From the NCBI GenBank assembly GCA_029934165.1, contig JAOZMU010000087.1, positions 1 to 9,640 of the forward strand: 9,640 nt of DNA, written 5' to 3'. How positions within the stretch are numbered: the stretch's first letter is position 1; the number at the start of each line of letters is the position of its first letter. The stretch comes from Bacteroidales bacterium (GTDB taxonomy: Bacteria > Bacteroidota > Bacteroidia > Bacteroidales > JAOZMU01). Below, in pieces: positions 1 to 7,111 of this stretch. The notes beneath the pieces were generated by a model that made no database searches, had not been told where the DNA came from, and saw only the letters and a list, made by a program, of their open reading frames with translations. A program made the translations under genes and the position numbers.

Positions 1-67
1 TGCTTCGCTCAAAACCGCAAAGCAAACCATACAAGCCACCGCCACCAGCACATTTCCGTTAGCATTA
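1..67. repeat. Right half of a large attC-like palindrome (site 1, truncated by window start)
   Basis: The window opens at the apex of a palindrome: GC-TTC-GC (2-8), then the CTC trinucleotide (8-10) that also follows the apex in the two other sites. The right arm then carries the block CGCCACCA (40-47), also present in site 2, and ends with GTTAGCATTA (58-67). The distance from CGCCA (40) to the terminal G (58) is 18 bp, exactly as in site 2 (4197 to 4215). The terminal 10-mer is the perfect reverse complement of TAATGCTAAC at 4117-4126. The left arm lies outside the window. The first gene begins only 13 bp after the site, so any promoter for it must be inside or upstream of this element. 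Confidence 0.7.
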
Positions 68-80
68 ATTGTAAAAAAAT

Positions 81-1370
81 ATGAAAAAAGCAAATAATAT
101 AATAGAACTAATTGAAAACTTAGATAGTGAAATTAATCAAAAAACGAATAAAGATTGGTATGTTCCTATTTATAGAAAACAATTAGACAGAATAAGAAAA
201 GAATTATATTTTACAAATTCAAATAAAACATTCTTTATTGCCGGACAGTCAGGCAATGGAAAAACAACAGCACTTTCTTTTTTCATAAATACTGAAATAG
301 AAAAGAAATTCAAACCTGTATATATATCCGGTGCTGATTTTGTAGATATTTACGATATTAACATTGCAGATATTCTGTATGGTCTTGTTATTCATTTAAT
401 AAAGATAAGTGATAATTCAAAGCTTTTTCTTGAAGAAATTGATACGTTGAAAAAAATATATGATGGAAATATCAAAGAAGAACAATTAAAACAAATCGAA
501 AAAAAATATTCTGCCAAAGCAGATATTGAAGCATCAGCAGGTTTTAAATTTTGGACTTTTTTAGGGTTTAAAACATCTATTGTAAACAGTTTTGCATTCG
601 ATAAAAACGCAAAAAAAATAATAAGAGAAAAAATATCAGCAAAAATTACGGATTTTTTAAAAATTCTAAATGACATAATTGCAGAACTGCAAAAAGACAA
701 ATTCATGTTACTTATTATTGACGACATGGAAAAGCTAAGAAATTTAAAGCAAATTCGAGAGTTGTTTATTAAAGAGCGAAGTATTTTTGACAGAATTAAT
801 GGAGTTAAAATAATAACAATACCGGGACATCTTCCAAACGACCCACAATTTAGAACTAATACTAATTTCTTCTATTTTGGTAAAATAATTGAAAAAAATC
901 CTCTTACCGGCAAGGCAAATAATAATATTGAAAAAAATAGAGAAGAATTAAAATCAATAATATTAAAAAGAATAAATAAGGACGTAAATATAATTGAAAA
1001 AAATGCTCTCGAAAAAGCACTTAATTATTCAGCCGGAATGCCAAATATTTTAATAAAAATTATTAGAACAGCAGCCATAATTGCCATTGATGAAAATTAT
1101 ATTACTCAAATAGATATTGATAGTGCAATAAAAGAGATTAAATTAAATTACTTGCCGGCATTAGTTGAAAACTCATCTATTACAGAAATATTATTTTCAA
1201 TTTTATCTAAAAACAGACCGAGAATAAAAGAAAAAGAAGAAAATAGTATTTTTGATGAAGCAATATTAGCAAATCAAATAATTATATTCTATGATGATAC
1301 TATATGGTATGACATAAATCCGACAATAAAAGATAAAGTGAAATTTTATTCTCAGTTAAACAAACAATAA
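81..1370 (+). CDS. P-loop (AAA/STAND-like) ATPase with C-terminal winged-helix-like end
   Basis: A 429-residue soluble ATPase with no signal peptide or membrane segment evident. Walker A is G-Q-S-G-N-G-K-T (residues 55-62). A classical Walker B L-L-I-I-D-D (210-215) is followed by M-E-K. A sensor-2-like helix, S-A-G-M-P-N (317-322), leads into a helical lid. Between Walker A and B is a charged helical insertion (about 115-205). The C-terminus (about 365-429) looks like a winged helix ending in W-Y-D-I-N-P (409-414). The order resembles Orc1/Cdc6-like and STAND/KAP-like AAA proteins; the exact family is not identified. It is probably co-transcribed with the TPR gene 16 bp downstream, and I infer it supplies the nucleotide switch for that protein. 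The third gene of the second operon has the same layout. The leader before ATG is A-rich with no Shine-Dalgarno, as is common in Bacteroidota. Confidence 0.85.
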   Translation: MKKANNIIELIENLDSEINQKTNKDWYVPIYRKQLDRIRKELYFTNSNKTFFIAGQSGNGKTTALSFFINTEIEKKFKPVYISGADFVDIYDINIADILYGLVIHLIKISDNSKLFLEEIDTLKKIYDGNIKEEQLKQIEKKYSAKADIEASAGFKFWTFLGFKTSIVNSFAFDKNAKKIIREKISAKITDFLKILNDIIAELQKDKFMLLIIDDMEKLRNLKQIRELFIKERSIFDRINGVKIITIPGHLPNDPQFRTNTNFFYFGKIIEKNPLTGKANNNIEKNREELKSIILKRINKDVNIIEKNALEKALNYSAGMPNILIKIIRTAAIIAIDENYITQIDIDSAIKEIKLNYLPALVENSSITEILFSILSKNRPRIKEKEENSIFDEAILANQIIIFYDDTIWYDINPTIKDKVKFYSQLNKQ

Positions 1371-1385
1371 GTAAAAAATTACTTA
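1368..1385. repeat. Short perfect inverted repeat between the ATPase and TPR genes
   Basis: TAAGTAA (1368-1374) and TTACTTA (1379-1385) form a perfect 7-bp inverted repeat around a 4-A loop. It begins with the stop codon of the ATPase gene and ends one base before the ATG of the TPR gene. It could be a small operator, or an RNA hairpin that affects re-initiation. It is very AT-rich, so chance is a serious alternative. Confidence 0.3.
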
Positions 1386-1386
1386 A

Positions 1387-4119
1387 ATGAATAAAATCAA
1401 AGGTTACTTATCAAAAAAACAGTTTTCAAAATTTCAAGAGGGTATTAAAAAATTATCTTTTTTAACAGAAGGGTATGCCATTATAGCAACTGAAACATTT
1501 CAAATTAAGGTTCTTTCTAAAATTTATATTTCGGAACAATTAATTAAATTTCAAGAATATGAGATAGAAAACAGCACTGATTTAATATCAATAATACAGA
1601 AAAATCAAAAAAACAAAGAGTTAATTATCCTATCCTTTTATAATCATACAGACAAAGACAAGATTATTAGCATTTTGCAAATGCAAAGAGCTATTTTATT
1701 AAAAATGAAATTGATAATATTCTGTAATTTTGCTTTTTTTTCTGAAATTAAAAATACTGCAAATGACTTTTTAAACAGAAGTAAGTTAACAATAAAAATA
1801 TCAGATTTAAGAAACCAATCAATAAAAGATTTAAAGGATAATGAAACAAGTTCAAAAAAACAAATTGAATTTGAAACACTAAAAAAAGATTTAGCTTCAT
1901 ATAAAAAAACAGAAAAGAAAAACAAAAAATTATTACTTGATAAATTATTCAACACTGCTATAATAGCCAGTAAAATTTCTGAAAATGATTACGCATCAGA
2001 TTTATACAAAGAAGCTATTAAAATTGCAAAAAAAATTAAAGACAAAGAATATTTGCCTTCAATTTTAGCAAATTTAGGTAATATAAATTATTTACATGGA
2101 AATTTTGACAAAGCGTTAAACATATATAATGAAGCAGCTCACTTAACAAAAGACAGCTATTTTTTATCAATAATTTTATCGCATATTGGTAATATATATT
2201 TAGATAAAGGAGACTTAGATGAAGCATTAAATTTTCAGAATTTAGCTCTTAAATTTTCAAAAGAGAGTAACAATTTGGAAGCACTTGCAACTGTCTATAA
2301 TAATATTGGTATTATACACACATCTAAAAATGACTATAATAAAGCACTTGAATATTACAACCAAGCTCTTAAAATAAATAAAGAAATTAATGACGTAAAA
2401 GGACAGGCAAAACAATTGTCTAATATTGGAAATACTTATTTCGACAAGGGATATAATCAAAAAGCTCTTTCATTTCATAAAAAATCTTTAATAATTGAAA
2501 AAGAAACGGAAGACAAAGAAGGAATTGCATCAAGTTTTATTAATATAAGTAATATTCTTGAAGAAATTGGAGAAACAGAACATGCAATATCTTATTCAGA
2601 GAAAGCCCTTTCAATTTTAAAAAAAATTAAAAAGAAACAGGCAATTGCTGACCAATTAAATAATTTAGGTTTATTGTATCTTGGCAATGGAAATTCAGAC
2701 AAGGCATCTGATTTTTTATATGAAGCTTTAAATATTTATAACAAAATAGGAGATATTTCGGGACAAGCCAGTGCTATAAATAATATCTGTAATGTATTAT
2801 ATTATTTGGGAGATTTAACAAAAGCCCTTAAACTATATGATGAAGCACTAAATCTTTACAATGAAATTAATGATATAAGTGGAAAAGCATCTGTGTTAGC
2901 AAATAAAGCAGGTATTTTTTCAATTCAAGGAGATAGTGAAAAAGCTTTAAAATTATTTAATCAATCATTAAAAATAAATAAATCCATAGAAAACATTCAA
3001 GGTCTGGCATCAGATTATTTAAACATTGCATTTATATATGATGACTTAGGCGATATTGATGAAGCTGTTGTGTTCCATAATAAGGCATTGAAAATATACG
3101 AAGATTTAGGTGATGAAAAAGGACAAGCAACACAATTGATGAATTTAGGAAGTATTTTTTACTCTAAATGTGAGTATCAAATTTCAAAAAAGCATTATAA
3201 AAAAGCCTTAACAAAATTTGAATTTACAGATAGTGTTGAAGGAGTTGCATCTGTTTATAGTAATTTAGGGTCGATTTACATGGATACAGGAAAAATGTCA
3301 AAAGCAAAAGAGTTTTATAGTAAGGCTATAAGCTTATATCAAAAAATTAAAAATATGGAAGGAGAAACTTTTGTCATGGAGAAGCTTGGTATTTTATTTT
3401 TTAATTATGGAGATATGAGTGAAAGCTTAAAATTTCATAATAATTCACTAGAACTCAATAAAAAAATATCAAATAAACAAGGTGAAATGTCAAGCCTAAA
3501 TAACATTGGAAACATTTATTATACAACCAATAAATATGATAAAGCTCTTGAATATTATGAAAAATCCCTTGAAATTGCAACACAAATAAATTATATTAAA
3601 GGACAAGCCCCTTCTCTTGGCAATATAGGTAATGTGTATCAGAAACAAGGGAATTATGAAAAAGCACTAATTTTTCATGAAAAATCAGCGGAAATAAGTA
3701 AAAACAACAACAAAGAAAGCTATGCAAATGACCTAAATAATATTGCAAATATTTATTATGAACAAAAAAAGTATTCACTTGCAAAAGAATATTATTCAAA
3801 AGCATTAAAAATAAATAAAAAAATAGAAAACTTATTAGGAGAAGCACAAAATTATGGAAATACAGGAGCTTGTTTTTTTCAAGAAAGTAATTTTGATGAA
3901 GCATTAAAATATTATCAAAAATCACTTACAATAAATGAAAAAATTGAAAACAAACATGGTGTAGCAGAAGATTTGTTCAACATAGGAGAAGTTTATTTTA
4001 AGTTCAATAATAAAAATAGTGCTAAAAAATATTTTGAACAGGCATTAAGAAATTTTGAATATATTGGAGATAAAATAGGAAGAGAAATTGCTTTGGAATA
4101 TCTTGAAAAAATAAAATAA
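1387..4119 (+). CDS. Large TPR-repeat protein with a P-loop-less N-terminal domain
   Basis: A 910-residue cytosolic protein. Residues about 1-160 form an alpha/beta domain; the stretch around 79-140 (strand L-I-I-L-S-F, then L-Q-M-Q-R-A near 97-102, then another strand I-I-F) recalls the inactivated NTPase-like domain that precedes TPR arrays in many bacterial STAND-type proteins, and no Walker A motif is present. A Lys-rich helical linker (about 150-195) follows. From about residue 222 to 895 there are roughly 17 consecutive TPRs of about 40 residues, most with the pattern N-[IL]-G-x-[IVL]-Y ... A-L-x-[YF]-x-x-[AS]-L, plus a partial repeat before and a capping helix after. Such solenoids bind peptides or proteins. 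With the adjacent ATPase it may form a split ATPase/sensor pair; a phage-protein sensor role is inference. Few of the repeats are degenerate, so the array appears to be maintained. The stop codon TAA overlaps the start of palindrome site 2. Confidence 0.85.
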   Translation: MNKIKGYLSKKQFSKFQEGIKKLSFLTEGYAIIATETFQIKVLSKIYISEQLIKFQEYEIENSTDLISIIQKNQKNKELIILSFYNHTDKDKIISILQMQRAILLKMKLIIFCNFAFFSEIKNTANDFLNRSKLTIKISDLRNQSIKDLKDNETSSKKQIEFETLKKDLASYKKTEKKNKKLLLDKLFNTAIIASKISENDYASDLYKEAIKIAKKIKDKEYLPSILANLGNINYLHGNFDKALNIYNEAAHLTKDSYFLSIILSHIGNIYLDKGDLDEALNFQNLALKFSKESNNLEALATVYNNIGIIHTSKNDYNKALEYYNQALKINKEINDVKGQAKQLSNIGNTYFDKGYNQKALSFHKKSLIIEKETEDKEGIASSFINISNILEEIGETEHAISYSEKALSILKKIKKKQAIADQLNNLGLLYLGNGNSDKASDFLYEALNIYNKIGDISGQASAINNICNVLYYLGDLTKALKLYDEALNLYNEINDISGKASVLANKAGIFSIQGDSEKALKLFNQSLKINKSIENIQGLASDYLNIAFIYDDLGDIDEAVVFHNKALKIYEDLGDEKGQATQLMNLGSIFYSKCEYQISKKHYKKALTKFEFTDSVEGVASVYSNLGSIYMDTGKMSKAKEFYSKAISLYQKIKNMEGETFVMEKLGILFFNYGDMSESLKFHNNSLELNKKISNKQGEMSSLNNIGNIYYTTNKYDKALEYYEKSLEIATQINYIKGQAPSLGNIGNVYQKQGNYEKALIFHEKSAEISKNNNKESYANDLNNIANIYYEQKKYSLAKEYYSKALKINKKIENLLGEAQNYGNTGACFFQESNFDEALKYYQKSLTINEKIENKHGVAEDLFNIGEVYFKFNNKNSAKKYFEQALRNFEYIGDKIGREIALEYLEKIK

Positions 4120-4224
4120 TGCTAACATCGGTTTGGTGTCAGTCATTTTTTTGTTTTTTATTTCGCCTACGGCTCATAAAAAAACAAAAAAATGCCCGCC
4201 ACCAAGCCGTATTCGATAAGGGCA
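4117..4224. repeat. Complete attC-like palindrome at the junction of the two operons (site 2)
   Basis: This is a 108-bp imperfect palindrome. Outer arms CGGTTTGGTG (4129-4138) and CACCAAGCCG (4200-4209, taken with C4200) pair with one mismatch. An AT-rich inner stem pairs 4144-4161 with 4176-4194, with a one-base bulge. The apex is a mini-hairpin GCC-TAC-GGC (4165-4173) followed by an unbalanced CTC (4173-4175). Between the stems TGTCA (4137-4141) faces CGCCA (4197-4201) with two mismatches; the same mismatched pair recurs in site 3. The two extreme ends do not match each other: the left (TAATGCTAAC, 4117-4126) matches site 1's right end, and the right (GATAAGGGCA, 4215-4224) matches site 3's left end. 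That is the chimeric structure expected of an attC site at a cassette junction. It may also act as a bidirectional transcription terminator, though its strong stem lacks a GC-rich base. Confidence 0.75.
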
Positions 4225-4251
4225 ACTAAAAAAACAACAACATACTCAATA

Positions 4252-5418
4252 ATGAAAACAGAAGATGGAGCATATTACGCAATAAAAGGATTTATATATC
4301 AATTTGATAAAACAATATTAGAAATATTAAATCAAAATGATGAAAATAAGTTTGTAAAAATTGAACAAGAACAAGATTTAGAATATGAAAACTATGTTGT
4401 TCAAGTTAAATATTATGAAACTGTTTATACAAAACCTCAACAAAAGCAAAAAATAAAAGATGCAACGTTAAAATTAATGACAGATTTCGCCCTTGATGAA
4501 ACAAAACAATATTGTTTATTTGTATATTTTAATGGCGAAGATAAAAAGATTATAAAACATAGCTCTGTAAGTGAACTTGACAAACTTCTTGGGAGTAAAT
4601 CAAATATGTTTCATTCGAGTTTCAAAGAAAAATTCATAAAAAACTATACTCTTGTTTATGCTACTAATTTTCAAAAACAATTCAACAATGTAATCAATAT
4701 GATTAAAAGTGAATATAATTGCAAAGAAGAAGCTTTTATTTATCATGCTATCATTAGAAACCATTTACTTAATTTGATTACTGACAATTCAAAAACAAGT
4801 TATACACAGCGACAATGCAATAAAAAAACAATAACAAATATAGTAAATCAAACAAAATCAAAAATTATTCATTCAGCATATGCCAAATATTTGGGAGAAG
4901 TAAAATATACGAAATTTCTAAAAAAACAATTATCAAATATTAATTATACATACAATAATTACATTTTTTTTGGTAACAATATAACAGAAAAATCAACATT
5001 TTCATTTTCTCATTTAATCAAAAATATTGCCGATAAATATTTTAATTATAAAAATTTATCAAAAGCAAAACCTTTCACTATTATCGTTGATAAACCTCAA
5101 AAAGAACTACTTGAAATAAAAAAACAACTTATCCGATTAAACATTAGATTTAATGACGGTTATGAGGGTTATGGCGAGTTTTCCGAACAAATTTTTAAAG
5201 AACAACCGTTAATCCGAATTTCTAAACCTCAAAAAACCTCTTTTTCAGTTAGAATTATTTCGTTTAAAACATTTAAAAATATAAAAACCATTAATTTGCC
5301 AGATATGATTTATATCTTTGGCGATAATTTCAATAAAAAAACATTATTTGACGAGCCGACAACATATTTTTCAATTGATAATATTGAGCTTAACCAAATG
5401 TTTGAACTTTTTAAATAA
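4252..5418 (+). CDS. Cap4/DUF4297-like PD-(D/E)XK nuclease, HerA partner
   Basis: A 388-residue protein from the chosen start, probably the DNA-cutting effector of a HerA-linked antiphage system. The N-terminus has the D-G-A-Y-Y-A-I-K-G-F-x-Y-Q block (5-17) typical of Cap4/DUF4297-type nucleases, then E-Q-E-Q-D-L (38-43) and the strand V-V-Q-V-K-Y (49-54). D42, Q51 and K53 are the likely catalytic residues of the (D/E)...QxK type. A helical middle region (about 120-250) and an alpha/beta C-terminal part follow; I do not recognise the C-terminal part. The reading frame stays open to an ATG at 4192, but that ATG lies inside the palindrome arm and its extra 20 residues precede the family's conserved N-terminus, so the ATG at 4252 with its A-rich leader is preferred. 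HerA starts 8 bp after the stop. Catalytic activity and target are inferred. Confidence 0.75.
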   Translation: MKTEDGAYYAIKGFIYQFDKTILEILNQNDENKFVKIEQEQDLEYENYVVQVKYYETVYTKPQQKQKIKDATLKLMTDFALDETKQYCLFVYFNGEDKKIIKHSSVSELDKLLGSKSNMFHSSFKEKFIKNYTLVYATNFQKQFNNVINMIKSEYNCKEEAFIYHAIIRNHLLNLITDNSKTSYTQRQCNKKTITNIVNQTKSKIIHSAYAKYLGEVKYTKFLKKQLSNINYTYNNYIFFGNNITEKSTFSFSHLIKNIADKYFNYKNLSKAKPFTIIVDKPQKELLEIKKQLIRLNIRFNDGYEGYGEFSEQIFKEQPLIRISKPQKTSFSVRIISFKTFKNIKTINLPDMIYIFGDNFNKKTLFDEPTTYFSIDNIELNQMFELFK

Positions 5419-5426
5419 ATAAAATT

Positions 5427-7106
5427 ATGAGTTTAAAACCCGAATTTAAAATATTATCCGTTACACCAACTTTAATAGAAGTTGAATTTATACGCCCAGA
5501 AAAGTTTGACCAAGAATTTAATATTGGTAGCTATATAAAAATACCAGATGAAAAAGATAAAGCAAATTTTATTATTGGTATAATTGAAAGTTATTCTATA
5601 AAGACAGAAGTTGAAAAATTAGTGCTTGAACCTGATGAAGAAGCAGAAAATACAGAAAAACCGGTAAAAACAAAATCTTTTGTATTAAATGTTCAACCTA
5701 TCGGCACTCTAACGAAAAATGAAAACAAAGTAAGCTTTCAACGAGGTTTCAGAAACATTCCAATACCACCAGTTGATGAGGTTGAGCTTGTCTCAAAACA
5801 GGATTTAAAACAAATATACGATTGTAATATAGATGACAATAATAAATTTGTATTTTCAAAACTTGCACAAGGCGACAATATAGAAGTTCCTGTAAACGGA
5901 AATCGTTTTTTCAATAAACATATTGCTATCGTTGGTGCAACAGGAAGTGGAAAATCTCATACAACAGCTAAAATAATACAAGAAGCAGTTGCATTGCCTA
6001 AAAAAAGAGGTTTTAAATTAAATAACTCACATATAATTATTTTTGACATTCACGCAGAATACATACAAGCATTTCCTGACGCAAATTTGATAGGTATAAA
6101 AGAATTGATTTTACCATATTGGTTACTCACAAGCGAAGAATTAATCGAATTATTTATTGATACAGAAGCAAATGACCATAATCAAAGAAATATATTCAAA
6201 GAGGCTGTTATTAAAAGCAGAAAAAAACATTTTAAAGGCACTGAAATTGACAGAGATAAAATTCACTTCGACTCTTCTTTGTATTTTGACATTCACGAAG
6301 TATTAAAACACGCTATTGATAAAAACTTTGAAATGAAACAAGGAACTCGTGGTCTAATCAAAGGGGATTTACACGGTAAGCTCGGAAACTTTACCAGTAG
6401 ACTTGATAATAAATTAAATGATAAACGTTTTGAATTTTTATTAGGCGAAAAATGTAAAAAAATAACTTTTGAAGAAACATTAAAACAATTTATAAGTTAC
6501 GGTTTTAGGGAAAAGGAAGTAGCAAATGTTACAATTTTTGATTTAAGTGGAATACCTTTTGAAGTGCTAAGTATTACTGTTTCTTTAATATCAAGAATAC
6601 TTTTTGAATTTGCATACTTTTATAAAAAAATAAAAACAAATATTGATATTCCTATTTTACTTGTTTACGAGGAAGCACATAAATATGTTCCTCAAAGTGA
6701 TTTAGCAAAATACAGAGCTTCAAAACATTCAATTGAACGAATAGCAAAAGAAGGTAGAAAATACGGTGTAAGTCTTTTGATAGCAAGTCAAAGACCCTCT
6801 GAGGTTTCAAAAACAATTTTTGCACAATGCAATAATTTTATAGCTATGCGATTAACAAATCCTGACGACCAAAGTTATGTAAAAAAATTATTGCCTGATA
6901 CACTTGGTGGCTTGACCGATAACTTATCAGTATTAAGAACAGGAGAAGCAATTTTGATTGGCGATGCAATAGAAATACCAAGCATAGTGCAAATAGACCG
7001 TTGTAAACCTGAGCCATCGTCAAGCGATATTCCTTATATGGAAAAATGGAGCGAACAGTGGTTTAATGTTAATTTTGATGAAATTATAAATAATTGGGAA
7101 AAATAA
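5427..7106 (+). CDS. herA: HerA-like hexameric ATPase/DNA translocase
   Basis: A 559-residue protein of the HerA/FtsK superfamily, of normal length for HerA. It opens with a beta-rich HAS-barrel domain (about 8-110) containing an acidic insertion (about 70-80), followed by the P-I-G-T-L ... R-G ... P-P-V segment common in HerA proteins. Walker A is G-A-T-G-S-G-K-S (170-177). Walker B is I-L-L-V-Y-E-E-A-H (410-418), with the paired glutamates and following histidine typical of HerA. The S-Q-R-P-S-E-V motif (454-460), then N-P-D-D-Q, completes the signature. HerA forms hexamers; in HerA-DUF4297 systems it assembles with the nuclease and supports DNA degradation in infected cells (known for the family). 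In this locus the nuclease gene lies just upstream and an extra ATPase just downstream, so a larger complex is possible. There is no NurA gene nearby, which argues against the archaeal-type DNA-repair role. Confidence 0.93.
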   Translation: MSLKPEFKILSVTPTLIEVEFIRPEKFDQEFNIGSYIKIPDEKDKANFIIGIIESYSIKTEVEKLVLEPDEEAENTEKPVKTKSFVLNVQPIGTLTKNENKVSFQRGFRNIPIPPVDEVELVSKQDLKQIYDCNIDDNNKFVFSKLAQGDNIEVPVNGNRFFNKHIAIVGATGSGKSHTTAKIIQEAVALPKKRGFKLNNSHIIIFDIHAEYIQAFPDANLIGIKELILPYWLLTSEELIELFIDTEANDHNQRNIFKEAVIKSRKKHFKGTEIDRDKIHFDSSLYFDIHEVLKHAIDKNFEMKQGTRGLIKGDLHGKLGNFTSRLDNKLNDKRFEFLLGEKCKKITFEETLKQFISYGFREKEVANVTIFDLSGIPFEVLSITVSLISRILFEFAYFYKKIKTNIDIPILLVYEEAHKYVPQSDLAKYRASKHSIERIAKEGRKYGVSLLIASQRPSEVSKTIFAQCNNFIAMRLTNPDDQSYVKKLLPDTLGGLTDNLSVLRTGEAILIGDAIEIPSIVQIDRCKPEPSSSDIPYMEKWSEQWFNVNFDEIINNWEK

Positions 7107-7111
7107 CTAAA

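Larger units (their letters stand above)
58..4214 (+). mobile_element. Putative integron-like cassette 1 (ATPase + TPR operon)
   Basis: This segment runs from the terminal G of site 1 to just before the terminal G of site 2. Its boundaries are a perfect 10-bp inverted repeat, GTTAGCATTA (58-67) and TAATGCTAAC (4117-4126). In integrons the 5' end of a cassette pairs with the R'' end of its own attC, and this is the pattern seen. The segment holds two genes in one orientation with almost no spare sequence: 13 bp before the first ATG, and the last stop codon is itself part of the inverted repeat. At about 4.2 kb it is far longer than usual one-gene integron cassettes. No recombinase is visible, so mobility is inferred. 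Confidence 0.45.

Noticed and set aside
392..727. 111-residue open frame on the - strand
   Set aside because: It lies wholly inside the ATPase gene, antisense to its conserved motifs, and its composition (Phe/Ser/Ile-rich) is what reverse translation of Lys/Glu/Asn-rich AT-rich genes gives.
3596..3925. 109-residue hydrophobic open frame on the - strand
   Set aside because: It is antisense to well-formed TPR repeats; the apparent hydrophobicity comes from poly-A-rich coding sequence read in reverse. The shorter - strand frames at 1644-1955, 2036-2227, 2257-2460 and 7444-7677 are rejected for the same reason.
2050..4071. Regular 120-bp spacing suggesting a CRISPR or DNA tandem repeat
   Set aside because: The repeats are degenerate at DNA level and conserved as TPR protein units, in one continuous frame.
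4117..4224. Simple rho-independent terminator as the whole explanation of the palindrome
   Set aside because: It may terminate transcription, but a terminator does not explain why its outer ends pair with palindromes 4-5 kb away, nor the conserved mismatches and apex CTC.
5427..7106. HerA-NurA DNA-repair operon
   Set aside because: No NurA-like gene is next to HerA; the adjacent nuclease has the Cap4/DUF4297-type QxK block, which fits a defence locus.
7094..7111. TTG start six codons upstream for the second ATPase
   Set aside because: It would overlap HerA by 13 nt and uses a rarer start codon; ATG at 7112 lies 5 bp after the HerA stop with an A-rich leader.
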